Below, one piece after another: positions 24,050 through 31,809 of a DNA stretch of 64,000 nt (position 1 is the stretch's first letter; every line of letters begins with the position of its first letter). The translations under genes and the position numbers were made by a program. The DNA comes from JACPFV01 sp038043245 (GTDB lineage Bacteria > Pseudomonadota > Gammaproteobacteria > Nevskiales > Nevskiaceae), in NCBI GenBank assembly GCA_038043245.1, contig JBBTCH010000001.1, positions 1 through 64,000 of the forward strand. The letters are read 5' to 3'. Under the pieces are notes generated by a model. The model searched no databases. It saw nothing but the letters and a program-made list of their open reading frames with translations, and was not told the DNA's origin.

Positions 24050-24621
24050 CTCCGCGTCTGCGCTACGGATTGTTCGGGCTGGTGTGCCTGGCGCAGATCG
24101 CCGTGCCGGCTTCGCTGGTGGTGCAGCATGAGCAGACACGTGCTGCCGGCACGCTGTGGAAGTTCCAGACCGCGCCGGTCGATCCCAACGACCCGTTCCG
24201 TGGCCGCTACGTGCGCCTGAGTTTCGCCGCTGCGCGCGAGTACGTACCGTTCGTCGACAGCGGCATGATCTACATCAAGCCGCAAACCCGCATGTACGCT
24301 GAGTTGGCGCTCGGCCCCGATGGCTACGCCCGTCTGGTTCGGTTGCACGAAGAGCGGCCCGCCAACGGCGAATATCTCGACGTGTTCGTACGCGACGTGC
24401 ATTACTCGCGGGGTGAAAAAGCCGATCGGGCGCCACCGGAAGTGTTCGTCCGTCTGCCGTTCGACCGTTACTACCTGCCTGAAGACCGCGCGCCGCAAGT
24501 CGAGCGCGAATACGCCGACGCTTCACGCAGTGCGCAGGCCAACACCTATGCCGAGGTGCGCGTGCGCAATGGCCATGCCGCGTTGATCAATCTCGTCCTC
24601 GACGGCAAGCCAGTGCAGTAG
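24046..24621 (+). CDS. GDYXXLXY domain-containing protein
   Basis: A 191-residue protein with one N-terminal membrane segment or signal anchor (about 5-25). DPNDPFRGRYVRLSF near residues 46-60 is the family motif (GDYxxLxY), here GRYVRLSF. It lies outside the inner membrane by topology. It overlaps the DUF2157 gene by four bases and the pair is probably translated together. No biochemical role is established for the family. Confidence 0.87.
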   Translation: MTPRLRYGLFGLVCLAQIAVPASLVVQHEQTRAAGTLWKFQTAPVDPNDPFRGRYVRLSFAAAREYVPFVDSGMIYIKPQTRMYAELALGPDGYARLVRLHEERPANGEYLDVFVRDVHYSRGEKADRAPPEVFVRLPFDRYYLPEDRAPQVEREYADASRSAQANTYAEVRVRNGHAALINLVLDGKPVQ

Positions 24622-24627
24622 TTCGGT

Positions 24628-24990
24628 TTACCGCGAAACGAAGGTCTTGAAGCCGCCCCAGAACATGCGCTTGCCGTCGAACGGCATCTTCGTCGGATCC
24701 ATCATCGAGGCCAGCCGCTTGTCCTTCATCACCTTGGCGTTGACCGCATCGCGGTGCTTGCGCGACTTGTAGACGATGTAGGAAAAGAACACGACTTCGC
24801 CCTTCTTCAGTTTCACGCTCTGCGGAAACGAGGTGTGCTTGCCGGATTTGACGTCATCGGCGATGCATTCGCGGTAGTCCAGCGCACCGTGTTCGCGCCA
24901 GACCTTGCCGGCGAGGCTCGCCATGCGGTGGTAGGCAGCGAGATTCTTCCTCGGGATCGGCAGTACAAATCCATCAACGTATCGGCTCAT
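24628..24990 (-). CDS. DUF1428 (YbaA-like) protein
   Basis: A 120-residue soluble protein, MSRYVDGFVLPIPRKNL, with AAGGAG seven bases before the ATG. The alpha/beta dimeric barrel pattern and FPFDGKRM-like MPFDGKRMFWGGF near the C-terminus are typical of DUF1428. Function is unknown. It converges with the GDYXXLXY gene with six bases between them. Confidence 0.9.
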   Translation of the reverse strand: MSRYVDGFVLPIPRKNLAAYHRMASLAGKVWREHGALDYRECIADDVKSGKHTSFPQSVKLKKGEVVFFSYIVYKSRKHRDAVNAKVMKDKRLASMMDPTKMPFDGKRMFWGGFKTFVSR

Positions 24991-25027
24991 GGTCAATCTC
25001 CTTGGGGTGGGACCGTGTCTTGCGAGT

Positions 25028-26113
25028 CTATTCGACGATGCGGTTGCGGATGACGCCCAGCATATCGCTGCGGATCACCACCTCGTCGCCGGGGCGCAGG
25101 TAGTGCCATGGGTTCCACACGTTGTGCGGGCGGAACAGCACACCGGCAGGTGTGCCCGAGAACAGGATGGTGCCGGACGGGATCACCGCGCCGGCCGCAA
25201 GCAGAGAGACGTTGCTTGCACCGTAGCGGTAGCCGTCGGGCCGGCGGAAGACTTCTCGCAGGATGTCGCCGGGCCCCCAGCGCATCGCCACCGTTTTTTC
25301 TTTCTGCCGCAGCCGGCCGTTCAGATACAGGCGCAGCTCGATGCCGCGGTAGAACATCTCGAGGTTCCGCGGGATCACCATCAGCGGGCCGATCGGCGCG
25401 AAACCCGCGCGGCTCTTGCCGTCGGCAAAACCGGTGGTGCCCATCGGCTGGCTGCGTTCGAAGTTGCGCACCAGCGCCCAGCGGTCGGTTGCTTCGTTGC
25501 ACAGCACCAGCCCCATCGTCGGCGGCATCGGCGCGGGCCCGCTCAGGTCTTCCAGCGCCACGAATCCGAGTTCGGCCTCGTAGTCGAGCCGCGCAGAGTT
25601 TTGTTTGGCCAGCGTGCTGGTGGCGCGGGTCGGCAAGGCGAACTTCGGAAACAGGAACGGCGGCTGCTCCAGGTTGGATTCACGCGCGTGCTCGGCGTAG
25701 CTCAAGCCGACGCCGATGTTCTGCTCGCGCGCGTCGAACGGCACGTCGAGCGCAGTGACGCTCACCGCCACGGTATCGGCGACGCTGGTGGTCGCATCAC
25801 GCAGGGCGGCGTAGCCAAACTGCCGGAACAGAGCCAGCGGATTGTCCTCGGCGGTCTTCAGGCGCTGGTTCAGATCGACGCCGATCACCTTGCCGTCGCG
25901 ATACTGCGTCACCAGCAGCACTCGCCGCTGGGGTTCAACCCCCACGCGTGCGAACGTCAGCGCTTCTTCCGGCGCGGCAATTTCAATGGTGTCGAGCGTG
26001 GTGGGGTTGAGTGTTTCATCGAATGCGGGCCGCGAAACGTAGACGCTGAGCACCAGTGCCGCTGCCAATAGCAGGGAGAATGTGCCGAAAATCCAGACGA
26101 TTGTTTTCTTCAT
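25028..26113 (-). CDS. Membrane-anchored fumarylacetoacetate hydrolase (FAH) family protein
   Basis: A 361-residue protein. Residues about 5-27 form an uncleaved membrane anchor, unusual for the normally cytosolic FAH fold. DYEAELGFV near 170 supplies two acidic metal ligands, CNEATDRW and GKSRAGFAPIGP match the next blocks, and LFSGTPAGV near 317 is the conserved C-terminal motif. FAH-fold enzymes cleave C-C bonds, hydrolyse or decarboxylate acylpyruvates with Mg2+ or Ca2+. The anchor would place the domain in the periplasm. The frame extends upstream to a TTG at 26200, but MKKTIVW is the natural start. The lytic transglycosylase gene lies 96 bp upstream on the same strand. Confidence 0.83.
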   Translation of the reverse strand: MKKTIVWIFGTFSLLLAAALVLSVYVSRPAFDETLNPTTLDTIEIAAPEEALTFARVGVEPQRRVLLVTQYRDGKVIGVDLNQRLKTAEDNPLALFRQFGYAALRDATTSVADTVAVSVTALDVPFDAREQNIGVGLSYAEHARESNLEQPPFLFPKFALPTRATSTLAKQNSARLDYEAELGFVALEDLSGPAPMPPTMGLVLCNEATDRWALVRNFERSQPMGTTGFADGKSRAGFAPIGPLMVIPRNLEMFYRGIELRLYLNGRLRQKEKTVAMRWGPGDILREVFRRPDGYRYGASNVSLLAAGAVIPSGTILFSGTPAGVLFRPHNVWNPWHYLRPGDEVVIRSDMLGVIRNRIVE

Positions 26114-26209
26114 GGCCGCCGGCGATGGAGGCGGCGATTCTATCTCGCGCGAATCGTGCGCGGCCGCGGCCTGTTCAGTGCGAAGCGAGTGTTGCTGCAA
26201 AAAGCTGCG

Positions 26210-26869
26210 TCAGGCAGGCGGCAGGGTTTTGGCGTCAGCGAGTTCGCGGCTCACGTTCTTCTGGTAGTCGGCGAGCACGCGTTTCACATAGGTCTGGGTT
26301 TCGGGAAAGGGCGGGATGCCCTTGTGGTCCGTCACCGCCGTTGGCCCGGCGTTGTAGGCGGCCAGCGCCAGCTTGGTGTTCTGGTTGAAGCGCTCCAGCA
26401 TCATCTTCAGGTAGCGCACGCCGCCATCCACGTTTTCGTTGGCATCGAAGCTGTCGCGTACACCCAGATGCGCCGCTGTCTGCGGCATCAACTGCATCAG
26501 GCCACGTGCGCCGGAACGCGACACCGCGCGCGGGTCAAAGCAGGATTCCACGCGCATCACCGCGCGTACCAGCGCCGGTTTCACGTCGTGGCGGGCGGCG
26601 TATTTGTTGATCAGCGTCTGGAAGCTGGACGCGCGCGTTTCCAGCTTGGATGGCGTCAGGCCCATGCACGACGCCGAGGCCGTCGGGCGTCCGGTGTTCT
26701 CGATCCTGACGTAGGCGGTGTGGCGTGGAATGCGGTCGGTGTAGACGCGCACGCCGTTGCCTTTCTTGTACATGTAGATCTCATCACCGGCATACGCCAG
26801 CGGACCAGCCAGCAGTCCTGCCGCCAGCAGTAGTCGAACGCCCGTTTTTGCGGATACCATGGACGCCAT
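26210..26869 (-). CDS. Periplasmic lytic transglycosylase (SLT domain)
   Basis: A 219-residue exported protein with signal peptide ending GPLAYAGDE. A short segment with YMYKKGNGVRVYTDRIP resembles a DUF4124-type region. The SLT domain covers about 80-205: RVESCFDP holds the catalytic Glu, followed by GLMQLMPQT, NVDGGVRYL and ALAAYNAGP. It would cleave the glycan strands of peptidoglycan to 1,6-anhydro products. The start could also be three codons later. It is divergent from a MAPEG gene. Confidence 0.92.
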   Translation of the reverse strand: MASMVSAKTGVRLLLAAGLLAGPLAYAGDEIYMYKKGNGVRVYTDRIPRHTAYVRIENTGRPTASASCMGLTPSKLETRASSFQTLINKYAARHDVKPALVRAVMRVESCFDPRAVSRSGARGLMQLMPQTAAHLGVRDSFDANENVDGGVRYLKMMLERFNQNTKLALAAYNAGPTAVTDHKGIPPFPETQTYVKRVLADYQKNVSRELADAKTLPPA

Positions 26870-26967
26870 GTTATGGCTATCGGGATTTGAAATCCATCAT
26901 TAAATCCGTTTCTTAGTAGATAAATCTCACCTATAGAAACTTCTTCAATTCATCACTGGAGATCACC

Positions 26968-27399
26968 ATGCACAGTCCCATTCTTGCTCCCGTCGTCGCC
27001 CTCGTTGCCTGGACCATGGTCATGTGGACCTGGATGTACATCACCCGCATTCCCGCGATCCAGAAACAGAAGATGCGGCTTGACCCCAATGCGCCGCGCG
27101 GCGAGCAGATGAACACGCTGCCGCCCTCAGTGCGCTGGAAGGCCGACAACTACAACCACCTGTTCGAACAGCCGACCATCTTCTACGCCATCTGTTTCGC
27201 GCTGGCGCTGATGGACATGGGCGTGGGTATCAACCTGACGCTGGCCTGGGCCTATGTGGGTCTGCGCGTGGCGCACAGCGTGCAGCAGGCCACATGGAAC
27301 AAGATCGAAGTGCGCTTCGCGTTGTTCTTCCTGTCGTCACTGCCGCTGTTCGGGCTGATCTACAACGCCGCGGCTGTCGTGTTCAAGGCTGCGCCATGA
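26968..27399 (+). CDS. MAPEG family membrane protein
   Basis: A 143-residue protein with four membrane helices and a GGAG box seven bases upstream. MAPEG landmarks are RWKADNYNHLFEQPTIFYAI (about 52-71) and a YVGLRVAHSVQQATWNK stretch near 95. Such proteins are membrane glutathione-transferase relatives. The stop overlaps the start of the LVIVD lipoprotein gene by four bases, so the two are coupled. Confidence 0.87.
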   Translation: MHSPILAPVVALVAWTMVMWTWMYITRIPAIQKQKMRLDPNAPRGEQMNTLPPSVRWKADNYNHLFEQPTIFYAICFALALMDMGVGINLTLAWAYVGLRVAHSVQQATWNKIEVRFALFFLSSLPLFGLIYNAAAVVFKAAP

Positions 27400-28844
27400 A
27401 ACATCTATTTGCGCTGACTGCACTGATTCTTATCGGCGCTTGTTCGCGTTCCGAAGCGCCGACGCAAAAAAGCACAACCGTTGCCGAGGTCAAGGCCACG
27501 CCGCAATCCGTCTGTGGCCCCGGTTCCCGGCCCGAAACCGGCATTCAGGGCCGCGTCAGTCGCGAGGACCACACCAGCGGTCGCGCGGCCGAAGGATTCT
27601 CCTGCAACATGAAAGTGGTCGGCTCCTATGTCGTCGAGACCGACTCCGGCAACGTCGGCGGCTTCAAGGTCGAGCGCTACACCGACCTCGCTGGCCACGA
27701 TTGCGCCTACTACGACACCACGCTGGTGTTCCCGACCAACCTGTTCGCCGGCGAAGCGGGCGTCAACGTGCTCGACATGTCCGACCCCCGCCAGCCGACG
27801 TTCACCACGCGGCTCACGACGCCGGCGATGCTGTCGCCGCACGAATCGCTGGTGCTGAACAAGGACCGCGGCCTGCTGGTGGCGGTGATGGGCAATCCGG
27901 CGCTGTTTGCCGGCATGGTGGACGTGTACGACATTTCGCAGGATTGTCGCTACCCGGTGCTGCAGTCGGTGACGCCGCTGGGCATCCTCGGCCACGAGAG
28001 CGGTTTTGCGCCGGACGGCCGCACCTTCTACGCCGCCTCGCCCGGCTCGTACACCGTCACCGCGATCGACCTCACCGACCCGCGCGTGCCCAAGCCGCTC
28101 GCCGTGCTGCCGTATTCCTCGCACGGGCTTTCGATCAGCGACGATGGCAACCGCATGTACATCGCCGGTATTGGATTGTCCGGCTCGGTGCGCGCCTTCG
28201 GCGGGCCCGGCGACGTGCCTGACCCCAATGATGACCGCGCGCTGGTGATCCTCGACGTCTCGCAGATCCAGGCGCGCGTGCCCAATCCGCAGGTCAAGGA
28301 AATCTCGCGCCTGACCTGGAGCCCGATGAGCATTCCGCAGAACGCCATTCCGTTCACGCGCAACGGCCATCCGTATCTGGTCGAGATCGACGAGTACGGT
28401 CGCGAAGGCGAGGTCGGCGCTGCGCGCATCATTGATATCGGCGACGAAACCAAGCCGGTGGTCATCTCCGACCTGCGGCTGGCCGTGCACAACCCCGAAA
28501 ACTTCGACGCCATCGCCACCGATCCCGGCGCCGACGGCGTGGGGCAGGGCTACGCCGGCCATTACTGCAACGTGCCAACGCGCGTGAACCCGACCATCGT
28601 CGCCTGCTCAATGATCGTCTCCGGCCTGCGCGTGTTCGACATCCGCGATCTGAAGAACCCGAAGGAAGTCGCCTACTTCAACGCACCGGTGCAGCCGCGC
28701 GCCAATCCGTTCCCACCGTACATCGAGGCCAGCAACTTCGCCATGTCGAGTCCGGCGTTCGTGCCCGAGCGCAAGGAGATCTGGTACACCGATGGCAACA
28801 ACGGCTTCTTCGCGCTGCGCGTGACCAACGGCGCCTGGCAATAA
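27396..28844 (+). CDS. LVIVD-repeat lipoprotein
   Basis: A 482-residue lipoprotein with lipobox LIGAC after MKHLFALTALI. After a CGPGSRPETG segment come repeats of LVIVD type: VNVLDMSDPRQPTFTT, VDVYDISQDCRYPVLQ, VTAIDLTDPRVPKPLA, LVILDVSQIQ and LRVFDIRDLKNPKEV. These build a beta-propeller facing the periplasm or the outside. Propellers of this family have no defined reaction. The ATGA overlap with the MAPEG gene fixes the start and rejects the frame opening at 27294. A close paralogue is at 31810-33228. Confidence 0.88.
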   Translation: MKHLFALTALILIGACSRSEAPTQKSTTVAEVKATPQSVCGPGSRPETGIQGRVSREDHTSGRAAEGFSCNMKVVGSYVVETDSGNVGGFKVERYTDLAGHDCAYYDTTLVFPTNLFAGEAGVNVLDMSDPRQPTFTTRLTTPAMLSPHESLVLNKDRGLLVAVMGNPALFAGMVDVYDISQDCRYPVLQSVTPLGILGHESGFAPDGRTFYAASPGSYTVTAIDLTDPRVPKPLAVLPYSSHGLSISDDGNRMYIAGIGLSGSVRAFGGPGDVPDPNDDRALVILDVSQIQARVPNPQVKEISRLTWSPMSIPQNAIPFTRNGHPYLVEIDEYGREGEVGAARIIDIGDETKPVVISDLRLAVHNPENFDAIATDPGADGVGQGYAGHYCNVPTRVNPTIVACSMIVSGLRVFDIRDLKNPKEVAYFNAPVQPRANPFPPYIEASNFAMSSPAFVPERKEIWYTDGNNGFFALRVTNGAWQ

Positions 28845-28848
28845 TTTT

Positions 28849-28871
28849 CCCTCTCCTCTTGAGGGAGAGGG
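28849..28871 (+). terminator. CCCTCTCC/GGAGAGGG hairpin after LVIVD gene
   Basis: CCCTCTCC pairs with GGAGAGGG over eight bases, five bases after the LVIVD stop. It is one of the dispersed 'gagaggg' palindromes and probably ends transcription from both sides, although no T-run follows. A second member is at 33239-33260. Confidence 0.5.
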
Positions 28872-28904
28872 CGGACGCGCGTAGCGCGCCGGGCGAGTGG
28901 TGAT

Positions 28905-29198
28905 TTAAGGCAGCAGCGCTTTGCGAAACGGCGCCAGGTCTTCGTCGCGCAGCAACTTGCCCACGTACTGCGCCTGCCGCGCACGCGCGGGCAGATTCTT
29001 CATCTTGCGCAATTCGTCAATCGCATCACGCAGACGCTCGCCCATCTCGATCGCGTCCAGCCGCGCCTGCCGGGCGCTGAACAGCTTCATCGCCAGCTCC
29101 TGCAACGCCAGATAATCGCGCTTGATCTGCGACTTGCTCGGGTTGTTCGGGTCTGGCGGCTCTTCCTCGCGCCAGCTGGGTTTTTTTATCGCAGGCAT
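28905..29198 (-). CDS. darP: DarP/YjgA-like ribosome-associated protein, half length
   Basis: A 97-residue protein matching only the N-terminal half of DarP (YjgA, DUF615; E. coli about 183 residues). SKSQIKRDYLALQELAMKL, LRDAIDELRKM and QAQYVGKLLRDEDLAPFRKA line up with the family. DarP helps late assembly of the large ribosomal subunit. The frame stops after KALLP at the edge of a dispersed palindrome (28849-28904), and no frame beyond it resumes the family sequence, so the C-terminal half is absent. It may be a natural short form or a truncated gene. Its ATG overlaps the 3' end of the metzincin gene by 13 bp. Confidence 0.75.
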   Translation of the reverse strand: MPAIKKPSWREEEPPDPNNPSKSQIKRDYLALQELAMKLFSARQARLDAIEMGERLRDAIDELRKMKNLPARARQAQYVGKLLRDEDLAPFRKALLP

Positions 29199-30274
29199 GG
29201 TTTTCTCGTTCTCAGTCCGGCGGCCAGCAACAGCGGCAGCAGCGCGAATCCACCAAAGCCGCCGAGCAGCAGCCCGTCGCCACCGTTCGTTGCGGATTTC
29301 GTCGTGCCTGCGCCGCTCACCACTGCGGCGCGATAGGCGGCGACAAACGGCGCCGCCTCGGTGATCGAGCGCGCGTTGTCGGCCTGCAGCGCTTCCGCCG
29401 GCCCGTCGGAACCACAGACTTCGCCGTCGCGAACCAGCAACGGATTCGAGAAAAAGTCTCCCGAGAGGTTTTCGTACAGCGCGTCCGGCGAAGTGCAGTA
29501 ATGCATGATCGAGCAGTGTTTCGAGCCCGGCAGCTGTCCGGGGCCGCAGCGCCAGCCATGCGCGTAGCTGCGCCAGTAGCCGCTGCCGATCACCGCCGCG
29601 TACACCGGAATCGGCTGGCCAGTCGCCGGATTGGTCTGGCCGGAATACGTGTAGTCGTGGCCGGCGCCGAGGTTGTGTCCCAGTTCGTGCGCAAAGGTGG
29701 TGCCCTGCAGGCAGAACACCACGTTGTAAGCATCGCGCTCCGGGTCCACGTTCTGCGGATCGTCGGCCGACGCCGCGAGCACGCCGCCGTTGAAGGTCAT
29801 CGCCTGGCCGCAGGCGGTGGTGGAGGTCGAGCGCAGCACTGACACCAGATCGGCGCCGAACTGGTTACGCAGCGCGACCACGTCCGTGTGGGTCGGCAGT
29901 TCGGCGGGCGCGTTGGGTTCGCCGCCGCCGGGGTAGGGCTCGGTGCCGACCAGCCGGTAGCGCACCGGGATCAGACTGTTGTCGAAGTATTGGTTCGCCG
30001 TCGCCACGCGCTCATGCGCGTCAGTGAGTGCTTTGTCGAATCCCCCCAGCTCTTGAACCACGGGTTCCGTGTAGAGCAGCAACAGATCCACCTCGTACTT
30101 GCCATCGGTGGCGCGTGCAGCAGGCACCAGCGACTTCGGCGCGCGGCCCGGCGCATCCGGCATTTCAATCGTCACGCGGTCCTGCGGCAGCGGTGAAGCA
30201 GCTGCAAAAACAGGCGGCAGGCACACTGCAAGCAAAGTTGCGGCTGCAGCGGCGCTAACGGTTCGCGAGGTCAT
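29186..30274 (-). CDS. Secreted metzincin metalloprotease with CTERM-like tail
   Basis: A 362-residue protein, MTSRTVSAAAAATLLAV..., with a signal peptide cleaved near PVFAAAS. HELGHNLGAGHD near residues 196-207 is HExxHxxGxxHD with the extra Asp of reprolysin and peptidyl-Asp metallopeptidase types; IMHYC serves as Met-turn near 260. LRNQFGADLVSVLRS upstream of it is typical for this group. The C-terminus has a Gly-rich linker, GLLLGG, a hydrophobic stretch and LRTRK, the tail seen in three other secreted proteins of the window. The 3' end overlaps the darP-like gene. By family it is an extracellular endopeptidase. Confidence 0.88.
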   Translation of the reverse strand: MTSRTVSAAAAATLLAVCLPPVFAAASPLPQDRVTIEMPDAPGRAPKSLVPAARATDGKYEVDLLLLYTEPVVQELGGFDKALTDAHERVATANQYFDNSLIPVRYRLVGTEPYPGGGEPNAPAELPTHTDVVALRNQFGADLVSVLRSTSTTACGQAMTFNGGVLAASADDPQNVDPERDAYNVVFCLQGTTFAHELGHNLGAGHDYTYSGQTNPATGQPIPVYAAVIGSGYWRSYAHGWRCGPGQLPGSKHCSIMHYCTSPDALYENLSGDFFSNPLLVRDGEVCGSDGPAEALQADNARSITEAAPFVAAYRAAVVSGAGTTKSATNGGDGLLLGGFGGFALLPLLLAAGLRTRKPCLR

Positions 30275-30449
30275 CCAGCTTTTCCGGCAGAGGGTCGCGC
30301 ATCTTACGACGAGCAGCAAAATGCTCTCATCGGGGAGCGCCTGCTTGCGGCCGGCTTTTCGTGTTTAGTGTTTTTCGGCCCCAATCTTCCGGGGGCGAGT
30401 TGCGCCGCTGTTACCATCGGCACTCGCCTGCCCGGTGGGAGAGTTCCGC

Positions 30450-31247
30450 ATGGACAATCTGCTCTACGCATTTGGCAGCACCACGATCGCCGCACTGCTG
30501 CTGGCGCTGATGATGCTGGCCATCGAAGCGGGTTATCGCGGCGGGCGCCGGCGCCGGGCCTCGGCAGACGATTCCCTCAGGGACCAGACCAAGGTCATCG
30601 AGGCCTCCATCCTCGGCCTGCTGTCGCTGCTGCTCGGCTTCACCTTCACCATGGCGCTGCAGCATTACGACGCGCGCCATCACGCCATGGTCAGCGAGGC
30701 CAACGCCATCGGCACCGCCTGGTTTCGCGCCGGCCTGCTGCCGGATCCGCACGGCGCGCGTGCCGCGCAGCGGCTGCGCGATTATCTCGATCTGCGACTG
30801 CAGGCCGGCGAGGCGAATCTGACGCACAGCCATCCGTTCGCAGCGCTGGCCGAAAAGACCGCGGGTTTGCAGCACCAGTTGTGGGCCGAGGCCACCGCCG
30901 CCGCGCGCAAGGACCCGGGGCCGGTCACCACCGGCCTGTTCGCACAGGCGGTCAACGACCTGATGGACGCGCAGGTCGAGCGCAATGCTGCGCTGGAGCG
31001 GCACGTGCCGGCGTCCGCCATCGCGCTGCTGATTGCGGTCGCGGTGGCTGGTGCTTTCGTCGCCGGTTATGCCGCCGGTCTTGGCGGACAGCGCCCGGCG
31101 CTCGGCACCGCCGCGCTTTCCGTGATCATCGTGCTGGTGGTGTTCATGATCGCCGACCTCGACCGCCCGCGGCGCGGACTCGTCCAGGTCGGCCAGCAGG
31201 ACCTGCTCGATCTGCGGTCCGCCCTGCACGCGGAGCCGGCGCGCTGA
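30450..31247 (+). CDS. DUF4239 (bestrophin-like) membrane protein
   Basis: A 265-residue protein, MDNLLYAFGSTTIAA, with GGGAG eight bases upstream; a GTG five codons earlier is less likely. Two membrane segments lie near the N-terminus (about 8-28 and 50-68) and two near the C-terminus (about 190-235), the DUF4239 layout. ILGLLSLLLGFTFTMAL and HHAMVSEANAIGTAWFRA are family-like. It may be a channel, but this has not been shown for the family. It converges with the DUF1330-like gene three bases away. Confidence 0.8.
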   Translation: MDNLLYAFGSTTIAALLLALMMLAIEAGYRGGRRRRASADDSLRDQTKVIEASILGLLSLLLGFTFTMALQHYDARHHAMVSEANAIGTAWFRAGLLPDPHGARAAQRLRDYLDLRLQAGEANLTHSHPFAALAEKTAGLQHQLWAEATAAARKDPGPVTTGLFAQAVNDLMDAQVERNAALERHVPASAIALLIAVAVAGAFVAGYAAGLGGQRPALGTAALSVIIVLVVFMIADLDRPRRGLVQVGQQDLLDLRSALHAEPAR

Positions 31248-31250
31248 CGT

Positions 31251-31682
31251 TTAGTCCGGCGTCTTCAGCACAGTGAGTCGCGCATCTTCCAGCGCCGCGC
31301 TGCGGTGCACGGCTGCGGCCAGGTAATCCGGCATCGCCACCATCTGCAAAAACGCCTGCACGCTTGGGTAGTTCACCAGCACCATCACGTCCCAATCCTC
31401 ACCGACCGGTCCGATGAAGCGCGCCATCGCGTCGGCCCAGAACATCGGCTGGCCGCCGACCTGTTTCACTTTCTGCCGTGCCACTTCGGAATACCGCTCG
31501 AACGCCTCACGGCCGGGGCAGGGCGCGTGGCCGGAATCCTTCGGATACCGCGCCTGTGCGCGGAACTTGAGCAGGTTGAGCATCGTCACCGGCGTGTTCG
31601 CCGGGACTTCCCTGGCCAGCCGCTGGAGGTCGGCTTCGGTGGGATCAACGGTGCGCAGGATCATGGCTTGGCCTTGGGGCAT
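31251..31682 (-). CDS. DUF1330-like ferredoxin-fold protein
   Basis: A 143-residue soluble protein. VTMLNLLKFRAQARY near 30-45 and WDVMVLVNYPSVQAFLQMV near 95-115 match DUF1330, a dimeric alpha/beta-barrel domain with no fixed function. The start may be this ATG or the later MILRTVDP (31664); neither has a clear ribosome site. Confidence 0.75.
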   Translation of the reverse strand: MPQGQAMILRTVDPTEADLQRLAREVPANTPVTMLNLLKFRAQARYPKDSGHAPCPGREAFERYSEVARQKVKQVGGQPMFWADAMARFIGPVGEDWDVMVLVNYPSVQAFLQMVAMPDYLAAAVHRSAALEDARLTVLKTPD

Positions 31683-31809
31683 GCGCGCAGTTTACCCAGC
31701 AGGGACGCCAGAGACGTTTTCCCGAGATGGGAGATAAAACATCCACGGTAGAGCATGGCTTTGTGTAAGCCTTATGCTAATGAATATTGGTTCCGTCGAG
31801 GTTGTTGCC

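Noticed and set aside
28673..28984. Possible continuation of darP in another frame
   Set aside because: The alternative frame has no similarity to the DarP C-terminal half and runs over a palindrome and the LVIVD gene.
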